From Caldifarciminota bacterium (GTDB lineage: Bacteria > Hydrothermota > Hydrothermia > S141-80), in contig JALUJC010000168.1 of NCBI GenBank assembly GCA_027053375.1, positions 1 to 10,560 of the forward strand: a stretch of DNA of 10,560 bases, given 5' to 3'. Within the stretch, counting starts at the first letter, position 1. The number at the start of each line of letters is the position of its first letter. Of the stretch, positions 1 through 5,520 are shown piece by piece. Below the pieces are notes generated by a model that was given only the letters and a program-made list of their open reading frames with translations, was not told the origin of the DNA and ran no database searches. The position numbers and the translations under genes were made by a program.

Positions 1-120
1 GGACTGGATTTCCCCGTGGTTGCTTCTCTGGAACTGGAACTTCCTGTCTATGCCCCGGATGCGTGCCCCCAGTGCCAGCAGGGTGTACCGCTGGAACGTC
101 CGGGGAAGGGACAGGCGTGA
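1..120 (+). CDS. pyrE: Orotate phosphoribosyltransferase, C-terminal end (partial)
   Basis: Frame 1 is open from the window edge to a TGA at 118-120 and gives the last 39 residues of a protein whose 5' part lies outside the window. The tail reads LPVYAPDACPQC followed by QQGVPLERPGK. A CPxC pair followed by a G(I/V)PL..PG segment is, from memory, typical of the C-terminus of one group of bacterial orotate phosphoribosyltransferases. That enzyme joins orotate and PRPP to form OMP in pyrimidine synthesis. The catalytic domain is not visible, so the call rests on this tail alone. The stop codon overlaps the GTG start of the next gene, which implies co-transcription and translational coupling. 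The two cysteines might bind a metal or form a disulfide, which is inference. Confidence 0.6.
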   Translation, partial: GLDFPVVASLELELPVYAPDACPQCQQGVPLERPGKGQA

Positions 121-1052
121 AAGGAAAGGGACTTCGTGCGCTTCTTGCACTGCTCATCCTGGGTATTTTGCTCACCAGGATGGACCTCCACCTGCTCCTC
201 TCCGAAGCCGCGCAGATAAGGTGGGAAGGAGCGCCACTGGCGATCCTGCTGGGGCTTGCGGCATTTACCACGGTGAGTTACCGCTGGTATGTATTGTTGC
301 GGGCAGTGGCCTCGTTCCCCGTGCATTTTCGCGATCTCTGGACCATCACCATGGTGGGGGTGTTTGCCGGGTATTTTCTCCCCGGAGGATTCTCCATTGA
401 TGTGGTCCGCGGCATCTATCTCTACCGGCATGCGCCAGCCCGCTCACAGGCCTTTGCGTCCCTGGTGGTGGATCGCCTGCTGGGGCTCTGGGTTATTATG
501 TTACTGGCAACCCTGGGTACGGCATTGACGACGGATCTCCGCGCCTGGACCCTTCCTCTGGGGCTGATCACCCTGCTGGCGCCGCTGTTTGCGGCGCTTC
601 TCCTCAGCCCTCCGCTGGCGCGACTCCTGCATCGTCAGATCTTTCGTCGATCCTGGGGTACACGGTGGGCGGAGGGATACCGGGCGCTTCAGGTCTACAT
701 ACGGAAACCCGGTGTGCTTCTGCACGCGACCGTCGTGTCCGCCCTGTTCCAGACGCTGTACGTTGCTGTGGCGCACATGGCGCTCTGGATGGTGGGAAGT
801 CAGGGACTGGTCTTTCCCCGAACCCTGGCATATGTGACTTTATTGAATGCGGTCACCATGATTCCGATCAGCGTGGGGGGGCTGGGGATCCGGGAAGGAG
901 GTTTTGTGGCGCTGTTTACGCCTTACGCCGGTCGTGAAGGTGCGTTTCTGGCCAGTTTGCTCTATTACCTGCTTTCAATGAGTGCCTCGCTCCCGGGCGG
1001 TGTGCTCTGGATGACCGGGAAGGATCGGCTACGGATGAAACGTCCCACGTGA
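117..1052 (+). CDS. YbhN/UPF0104-type membrane protein (lysylphosphatidylglycerol synthase TM-region family)
   Basis: This 311-aa polytopic membrane protein has about eight hydrophobic segments. Two family signatures are visible: GYFLPGGFSIDVVRG at about 85-99 with a VVDRLLG segment at 117-123, and IPISVGGLGIREGG at about 249-262. Both match the flippase-like PF03706/UPF0104 family, which includes the membrane part of MprF and YbhN. Members are thought to handle lipids or lipid-linked sugars; the substrate here cannot be told. No soluble aminoacyl-transferase domain follows, so it is not a full MprF. I chose GTG at 117 over the in-frame ATG at 63. The GTG overlaps the pyrE stop (GTGA), has a GGGGAAGGGA ribosome-binding site just upstream, and removes a Pro/Gly-rich segment encoded inside pyrE. 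The 3' end overlaps comEC by four bases. Confidence 0.82.
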   Translation: MKGKGLRALLALLILGILLTRMDLHLLLSEAAQIRWEGAPLAILLGLAAFTTVSYRWYVLLRAVASFPVHFRDLWTITMVGVFAGYFLPGGFSIDVVRGIYLYRHAPARSQAFASLVVDRLLGLWVIMLLATLGTALTTDLRAWTLPLGLITLLAPLFAALLLSPPLARLLHRQIFRRSWGTRWAEGYRALQVYIRKPGVLLHATVVSALFQTLYVAVAHMALWMVGSQGLVFPRTLAYVTLLNAVTMIPISVGGLGIREGGFVALFTPYAGREGAFLASLLYYLLSMSASLPGGVLWMTGKDRLRMKRPT

Positions 1053-2353
1053 AGCCTTCCCCGATTCTGCTCAGTTCTCTTGGTTTTGCTACGGGCCTGG
1101 TGTTCGGCCGGTGGATTCCCCTGTCCTGGGGGATGGGGATTCTGGTTCCGGGACTTGTTCTTGGAACCGTGGGTGTCTTCCGTGGGAAACGCTGGGGATG
1201 GTTGGTCTGGGTGTTTCTTGTGGGCTGGGCATACGGATGGCCCCGTGTTCTGCAGCCTTCACCCCCGGAGGCACCGGGCATCTGGATACAGCAGGGGGCT
1301 TTCCTGGTCCGGGGAGAGAAACCGGAGATCCGCTTCCCTTCACCCCTTCGTCTTGTGAGGGTTCCGGAAGCACCCCCCGGGAGAGTGGTGCGCTGGGTGG
1401 GGCGTCTTCGTCCGGTATCCCCTGGAAGTGCGCTTCTGGAGGGTGTGGCCGTGGATACCCTCCCCCTGTCAGGCATTCGCGGTCGGTTGTTGCGAACGCT
1501 TTACCGGCGGATTCATCAACAGTATCCCCGTAAGCGGGACCGTGCCATCCTTGAAGCTCTGCTGCTTGCATATCGGGGGGATCTCCCGGCCAGCATGCGG
1601 GATCAGTTCCGTCGTTCGGGGTTGATGCATCTTCTTGCCCTCTCGGGACTTCATGTGGGGTTCTGGATGGGACTGGGGTTGCTGCTGGCGCGTACGGTGG
1701 GGTTCCCCTTCCCCTGGCTTTTCCTTGCACCTCTTGGGATGGTCTGGGGGATGGGGTGGCTGGTGGGTTTCCCCCCTTCTTTCCTTCGTGCACTCTGGAT
1801 GCTCACGTTCTGGGTGCTTGCCCTTCTGCGGCCACGGCCCCTGTCTCCCTGGGATGGATGGGGCGCTGCCCTGCTTCTTTCCCTGGTTCTGACACCGCAT
1901 GCAGTGGGGGACCTCGGGTTTCAGCTCTCCTTTCTCGCCACGGCGGGCATTCTCTGGGTGTTGCCTGCCTTTTCAGAGAATACAGGGATCATTTCACGGT
2001 GGGGAATTCGTCCGATGGCGGTCACGCTTGCGGCCAACCTTGCGGTGCTTCCCAGGTTATGGATGCTCCAGGGTGGGGTATCCTGGGTGAGCCCGTTGAT
2101 CAACCTGGCAGCAGTGCCCCTCACGGGTTTGATTTTAACAGAAGGGGTTCTGGGGCTTCTGCCCTATGGTTCGCCGTTTGCCTATCTGTCCTCACGGGGA
2201 CTTGATCTTCTGGGTGTGTTGCTTCGCTGGAGTGCGGGAGGATGGTGGGCCTTTCCCCGCCCGCTGAAAATGTGGGAGTCGCTGGCGCTCTATGCCTTCC
2301 TTGGTGGCCTGGCGTTCTTCTGGAAACGAGCAACCCGAAAGGTCGGAAACTGA
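1049..2353 (+). CDS. comEC: ComEC/Rec2-family competence channel protein without metallo-beta-lactamase domain
   Basis: This is a 434-aa membrane protein. The N-terminal part (about 1-60) is hydrophobic, and a short soluble stretch at about 75-140 could be the small OB-like region of ComEC. The Competence domain (PF03772 type) follows, with RSGLMHLLALSGLHVG at 189-204, PSFLRALW at 243-250, GDLGFQLSFLATAGIL at 287-302 and NLAAVPLTG at 352-360. ComEC forms the inner-membrane channel that takes up single-stranded DNA in natural transformation. Canonical members are about 700 residues and end in a metallo-beta-lactamase domain. This one stops after the membrane domain with no HxHxDH motif. Translation starts at GTG 1049, overlapping the previous stop (GTGA); no good Shine-Dalgarno is seen, so coupling is likely. 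Its last 64 bases overlap the end of the convergent methyltransferase gene. Confidence 0.85.
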   Translation: MKPSPILLSSLGFATGLVFGRWIPLSWGMGILVPGLVLGTVGVFRGKRWGWLVWVFLVGWAYGWPRVLQPSPPEAPGIWIQQGAFLVRGEKPEIRFPSPLRLVRVPEAPPGRVVRWVGRLRPVSPGSALLEGVAVDTLPLSGIRGRLLRTLYRRIHQQYPRKRDRAILEALLLAYRGDLPASMRDQFRRSGLMHLLALSGLHVGFWMGLGLLLARTVGFPFPWLFLAPLGMVWGMGWLVGFPPSFLRALWMLTFWVLALLRPRPLSPWDGWGAALLLSLVLTPHAVGDLGFQLSFLATAGILWVLPAFSENTGIISRWGIRPMAVTLAANLAVLPRLWMLQGGVSWVSPLINLAAVPLTGLILTEGVLGLLPYGSPFAYLSSRGLDLLGVLLRWSAGGWWAFPRPLKMWESLALYAFLGGLAFFWKRATRKVGN

Positions 2354-3351
2354 AACAGCAGGGTTTTCATCGCCAGGCGTGCGCGTGTCGCTCCATCGGG
2401 ATGGTGATGCTCGTATCGTTGCAGCACCTCAAGAATCCCTGCGTCCATCAGAAACCGGTCCTGTCGTTCCAGAGGCAACACACGGCAACCCAGTTTTTCA
2501 AGAAGCGAAAACAGCAGATCAAAGTCCACGAAAGCTGTGATATCCTGCATCCCGGGTGTATGGAGGACGTCCCCGGAAACGCGATGCTGACGATAGGCCA
2601 TCAGTGTACCTTCGGGGTATCGCTGCCTCAGCACATTCCGGCGTTCTCCGTAATCCAGAAACCATCCTTCCCCTTCGCGCATGCGGTTGCAGAGAGGTCG
2701 GAGGAATTCTTCCCATCCCACCGGAACTTCCACCACCATACCGGGGAATGCTGGAGATCCCAGCGTTTCAAGGATTCCGTGATCCACAGGGAGATCGACC
2801 CACACGAGACGGTGATTTTCAATCCCCACGTGCCGTTCCAGCACCCCGGTTTCTGTAACGCGGAACACCCTGACCGGGAAGGCATCCAGTAGTTCGTTGG
2901 CCAGAAACCATCCCCGAAAAGGAGGAAGCTGTGTGGGGGAGGAAGCAAACCGTACATGTTCTTTGAGCGCTGATAGCTGGTCTTCCTGATGGGCTCTCAG
3001 CGCAGGGGATCGCTCCACAATCCAGTACTCCACCCGATCCAGAAGATCGGGGAATTCCCGCTGCCAGTATGTCAGGATATCCTTTGCAAGGTGCCCATCT
3101 CCACCTCCGCCTTCCACCACAACAGGGTGATCCAGCCGGGTGAGGAACCGGGTTGCACGATGGGCCAGGGTCCAGCCAAACAGAGGATGTACGTGAACGG
3201 CGGTGTAAAAATCACCCGCGCGGCCCAGCTTACGGTCCGCGCGGGTGTAGTATCCTTCCTCGGGGTCATAGAGAGCAAGCTCCATGAACCGGTGAAAGGG
3301 AATCGGTCCCTCCTCGCGGATTCGCTGAATCAGGCGGTCCAGGAGCGACAC
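2290..3351 (-). CDS. SAM-dependent methyltransferase, MidA/NDUFAF7 family
   Basis: This 353-aa protein has the ordered motifs of the MidA/NDUFAF7 family (PF02636). They are IPFHRFMELALYDPEEGYY at 17-35, GDFYTAVHVHPLFG at 46-59, the SAM-binding loop VVVEGGGGDGHLAKDIL at 77-93, ANELLDAFPV at 151-160, FLDYG at 231-235, and MAYRQHRV plus QDITAFVDF at 251-258 and 269-277. The mitochondrial member methylates an arginine of a complex I subunit and is needed for complex I assembly; bacterial targets are largely unknown. The SAM loop reads EGGGG where EhGaG or EiGaG is usual. The GTG at 3351 is the best start because family homology begins within 20 residues. A G-rich GGGGGGTAAGG tract lies upstream. 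It follows the oxidase mini-genes after 52 bp that include a strong inverted repeat, so it may share their transcript. Confidence 0.9.
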   Translation of the reverse strand: MSLLDRLIQRIREEGPIPFHRFMELALYDPEEGYYTRADRKLGRAGDFYTAVHVHPLFGWTLAHRATRFLTRLDHPVVVEGGGGDGHLAKDILTYWQREFPDLLDRVEYWIVERSPALRAHQEDQLSALKEHVRFASSPTQLPPFRGWFLANELLDAFPVRVFRVTETGVLERHVGIENHRLVWVDLPVDHGILETLGSPAFPGMVVEVPVGWEEFLRPLCNRMREGEGWFLDYGERRNVLRQRYPEGTLMAYRQHRVSGDVLHTPGMQDITAFVDFDLLFSLLEKLGCRVLPLERQDRFLMDAGILEVLQRYEHHHPDGATRARLAMKTLLFQFPTFRVARFQKNARPPRKA

Positions 3352-3364
3352 CCTTACCCCCCAT

Positions 3365-3393
3365 CCGGGAAGGCGCGTGGCGCGCTTTCCCGG
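3365..3393. other. 13-bp inverted repeat between the oxidase mini-genes and the methyltransferase gene
   Basis: The left arm at 3365-3377 and right arm at 3381-3393 pair over 13 positions with one non-Watson-Crick pair (3372/3386) and a 3-nt loop. It fills most of the 52-bp gap between the 45-aa gene and the methyltransferase gene. On the minus-strand transcript the mismatch is C-A and no U-run follows, so it is not a standard intrinsic terminator. It may act as an attenuator, an mRNA-processing site or a 3'-end stabiliser. Confidence 0.55.
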
Positions 3394-3403
3394 TGGACCA
3401 TCC

Positions 3404-3541
3404 TCACCCCGAGGGTGTGAAGGGGGAGGAACCCAGCATGCCCAGGATCACATAGCCGGCAATCCAGAGCAGGGCGATGACCCAGAGCATCCCCAGCCAG
3501 AAGGGCATGCTTCCGTCTTTCTTCCCTTCCTGTGGCGTCAT
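3404..3541 (-). CDS. 45-aa single-helix membrane protein resembling the CcoP N-terminal anchor
   Basis: This small protein has a polar N-terminus with KKDG at 7-10, one membrane helix at about 13-35 and a short tail. The ATG at 3541 overlaps the ccoS stop as ATGA and has CAGGAG 8 nt upstream, which together fix the start; longer in-frame extensions lie inside ccoS. The segment DGSMPFWLGMLW...GYVIL places Pro, Trp and Tyr in the same order and spacing as the CcoP/FixP N-terminal helix (LPrWW...gYli). This is a recalled family pattern, not a computed alignment. A stand-alone anchor or accessory subunit of the cbb3 oxidase is therefore a reasonable inference, especially as the neighbouring fused cytochrome subunit lacks this helix. 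It could instead be a CcoQ/CcoH-like small subunit. No cofactor ligand is visible. Confidence 0.72.
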   Translation of the reverse strand: MTPQEGKKDGSMPFWLGMLWVIALLWIAGYVILGMLGSSPFTPSG

Positions 3542-3708
3542 GATCGCACTCCTGTTTCTTCGTCCATCTCCAGCACCCGCCGTGCAGGTGCCTCCACGTC
3601 TCGAAACTGGCCAGAGAGCCAGGCCCACAGGAACAGACCACCAATACCGCCGAGGGCCGCCACACCGATAAAAAAGGCTGCCCAGTACTGTGCAAGATCA
3701 CCGATCAT
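3538..3708 (-). CDS. ccoS: Cbb3-type oxidase assembly protein CcoS
   Basis: This is a 56-aa single-pass membrane protein. The hydrophobic helix at about 9-30 runs into FLWAWLSGQFRDVEAPARR at 26-44, then VLEMDEE. That matches the CcoS/FixS pattern of a helix followed by SGQFdDleGPA and an acidic end. CcoS is required for maturation of cbb3-type oxidase, in particular for cofactor insertion into CcoN. The ATG at 3708 was chosen over upstream in-frame ATGs because GGAGGG at 3716-3721 sits 7 nt before it and the family pattern starts there. It overlaps the end of the 90-aa gene by 11 bp and the start of the 45-aa gene by 4 bp (ATGA), so the three mini-genes are tightly coupled. The usual Gly of GPA is Ala here. 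Confidence 0.88.
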   Translation of the reverse strand: MIGDLAQYWAAFFIGVAALGGIGGLFLWAWLSGQFRDVEAPARRVLEMDEETGVRS

Positions 3709-3970
3709 CCGGTTTCCCTCCATGGAGGCGTACCGTAAAGGCCTCCTCATGTTCCAGCATCCGGTGAGCCGGTGCTTCCACTTCCTCGTCTCCGGCCCGA
3801 CCGATCGCCCAGAGAAGAATAAACAGTGCACTCAGGAAGAAGGTCCCGAACACCACACCCAGGAAAGCTCGGGTTGCCGGGCCATCCACATTACAGAACG
3901 GGCAGGCCAGGAGGGGTCGGGCCCAGAAAAGCCCGACCCCAGCGAGGCCCCAAAACCATCCTCGTCTCAT
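3698..3970 (-). CDS. 90-aa CPFC membrane protein with CcoS-like C-terminus
   Basis: The protein starts with MRRGWFWGL and a hydrophobic segment ending in PLLA before C23, which could be a lipobox (LLAC) or an ordinary signal. CPFC occupies 23-26, a second hydrophobic helix spans about 36-57, and the tail at 64-76 reads VEAPAHRMLEHEE. This tail lines up with CcoS of the next gene: both have LWA, exactly eight residues, then VEAPA(H/R)R(M/V)LE. It therefore looks like a CcoS paralogue with an added N-terminal CPFC module. The cysteine pair might bind copper or act in thiol redox chemistry at the outer face of the membrane; this is inference. Its ATG overlaps the stop of the cytochrome subunit as ATGA, and its end overlaps ccoS. 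I know no established name for it. Confidence 0.8.
   Translation of the reverse strand: MRRGWFWGLAGVGLFWARPLLACPFCNVDGPATRAFLGVVFGTFFLSALFILLWAIGRAGDEEVEAPAHRMLEHEEAFTVRLHGGKPDDR
3716..3721 (-). promoter_or_regulatory. Ribosome-binding site of ccoS
   Basis: GGAGGG on the minus strand lies 7 nt before the ATG at 3708 and inside the end of the upstream 90-aa gene. It decides the ccoS start against the in-frame ATGs further upstream. Confidence 0.7.
3913..3940. other. Perfect 10-bp inverted repeat inside the start of the 90-aa gene
   Basis: GGGGTCGGGC at 3913-3922 is the exact reverse complement of 3931-3940, with an 8-nt loop. On the mRNA (minus strand) the hairpin begins about 30 nt after the start codon, in the segment encoding the N-terminal hydrophobic stretch. 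It could slow ribosomes or set stoichiometry within the operon, or be a chance product of GC-rich codons for Gly, Val, Ala and Pro. Confidence 0.4.
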
Positions 3971-5508
3971 GGGATTTTCTTCCGGAGTGCCGGGTCACTG
4001 AAAGATTTCACAATATAGGCCAGCGCCCAGCGGTCTTTTTCCGGCAGAAAATTGTACGGAGCCATGGCGGTGCCGGGACGGCCGTCGGTGATGGTCTGGA
4101 AGATCTCCTCCACCTTGCCGGTCCCGGAGAGCCACTGGTTATCTGTGAAATCCGCCGGGGGTGGGTTCAGTGCGGCACCCGCGGGACCTTTTCCATCCCC
4201 GTTGATTCCATGGCAGGGAACGCAGGTCTGGGCAAAGAGCTGTTTCCCGCGTGCAAGCAGCTCAGGTGTGGGCGCGGGTGCATTGGATGCGGGTTTTGTG
4301 GTTGCACGCGCTGAAGGTTTGCTCGTCGCCGCGGGGGAAGGCGCAGGAGGTGCGGGTTGCGCGGGTGGAGGAACCTTCCCTTTCGTGAGCTCTTCCACAT
4401 AGTACGCCAGGGCCCATCGGACGGAATCCGGAAGGGATGCATAGGAAACCATCCCGGTTCCCCGGACCCCGGACTTCAGCGTATTCCAGACATGCATCAC
4501 GCTGGGTCGCAGTTTCGGGAAAATGGCGGGCTTCGGTTTCAGCGCGGCGGCTGCAGGTCCATCACCAAGTCCCTGAGGCCCGTGGCAGGAACTGCAGAGC
4601 TGATCATACTGCTGTTGCCCCAGGGCGAGGAGTTCAGACGTTTTTTGGGGTGCCTCGGGCGGAATGGGAGGGTTCTTAAACAGGAAGTCTACGTAGTACG
4701 CCAGTGCCCACCGATCCCGATCGGGGTACTGCCGGAAGTTCGGCATGGATGTGCCGGGGCGTCCCAGCGTCAGCACGGTGAAGGTGTATTGCAGGGTGGG
4801 ATGGACGGTGGTCAGGTTTTTGGGAGGCGGTGCAAGGAAAGGACGGGCTTTCCCCTGTCCATCGCCTTTCTCTCCATGGCACCCCGAGCATTCCCTCATG
4901 AAGAGCGTTCGTCCACGGTCCAGGAGTTCCTGGGTTCGTGGAGGTGGAGAGGAGACCCGGAAGGTAGCACGAAACAGGGAGTCCTGACGATCCATCAGAG
5001 GACGTTTATCCCGACCCAGAGCCTGCAGGTAGGCAACCAGCGCCTTTGCACGCCGGGTCGGCACAATCTTGCCGTCTTTCTTCTCAAACAGCCAGGGAAA
5101 GGCGGGCATAACCGACCAGGGGACGGTGAACCGGGGATTGTACAGGTGGGCGTAATGCCAGTCATCCGTTCGTTTTCCGCCTTCCCGCCAGAGATCCGGT
5201 CCCACCCGGCGGGTGCCAAAGAGCTGCGGCACCTCATAGAGATACTCCGCCGCGCTGGAAACCGGCCCGTAATACAACGGTTCGTTGGATACGGGACGCA
5301 CGAACTGGGTATGACAGTGCCAGCACCCCTCCTCCATATAGATGGTACGACCCTCTTTTTCCAGCTCAGAATAGGGTTGATACCCGGGAGGGGGCTGAAG
5401 CCCTTTCAGCGTGGTCCAGGGAGCGAGTCCCATCCCAATGAATGAGATCAGGAAAAAGCCGATGCCGGCCACCAGGAAAAGTGTCTGGAATTTTTCAAGC
5501 CGTTTCAT
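3967..5508 (-). CDS. ccoO: Fused CcoO-CcoP-like tetraheme cytochrome c subunit of cbb3 oxidase
   Basis: This is a 513-aa protein. Residues 1-170 are CcoO: an N-terminal membrane helix (about 10-29), CWHCH at 62-66, GTRRVGPDLWREG at 98-110 and axial Met134 in SVMPAFPWL. Three cytochrome c domains follow, with CSGCH at 207-211, CSSCH at 305-309 and CVPCH at 429-433 and likely axial Met255, Met353 and Met482. Each domain ends in RWALAY (266, 364, 493). A Pro/Ala-rich linker at about 379-413 separates the last domain. CcoO carries one heme c and CcoP usually two, so this chain would hold four. It would pass electrons from periplasmic donors to CcoN. There is no second membrane helix where CcoP's anchor would be. 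The start has AGGAGGAG upstream, 12 bp after the ccoN stop. The stop overlaps the 90-aa gene as ATGA. Confidence 0.93.
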   Translation of the reverse strand: MKRLEKFQTLFLVAGIGFFLISFIGMGLAPWTTLKGLQPPPGYQPYSELEKEGRTIYMEEGCWHCHTQFVRPVSNEPLYYGPVSSAAEYLYEVPQLFGTRRVGPDLWREGGKRTDDWHYAHLYNPRFTVPWSVMPAFPWLFEKKDGKIVPTRRAKALVAYLQALGRDKRPLMDRQDSLFRATFRVSSPPPRTQELLDRGRTLFMRECSGCHGEKGDGQGKARPFLAPPPKNLTTVHPTLQYTFTVLTLGRPGTSMPNFRQYPDRDRWALAYYVDFLFKNPPIPPEAPQKTSELLALGQQQYDQLCSSCHGPQGLGDGPAAAALKPKPAIFPKLRPSVMHVWNTLKSGVRGTGMVSYASLPDSVRWALAYYVEELTKGKVPPPAQPAPPAPSPAATSKPSARATTKPASNAPAPTPELLARGKQLFAQTCVPCHGINGDGKGPAGAALNPPPADFTDNQWLSGTGKVEEIFQTITDGRPGTAMAPYNFLPEKDRWALAYIVKSFSDPALRKKIP

Positions 5509-5520
5509 GGTGTCTCCTCC

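Noticed and set aside
63..116. Longer N-terminus of the UPF0104 protein from ATG 63
   Set aside because: This stretch encodes the pyrE tail in another frame; the GTG at 117 has a ribosome-binding site and the 4-base overlap with the pyrE stop.
3709..3831. Longer ccoS from an upstream ATG (97 codons)
   Set aside because: The extra residues are the 90-aa gene read in another frame. The GGAGGG site and family length support the 56-aa form.
4357..5445. A 362-codon open frame on the plus strand
   Set aside because: It lies wholly antisense to the tetraheme cytochrome gene, whose frame has four heme motifs and a clear ribosome-binding site. The plus-strand translation has no recognisable domain and is rich in Arg, Gly and Pro, as expected for a shadow frame in GC-rich DNA.
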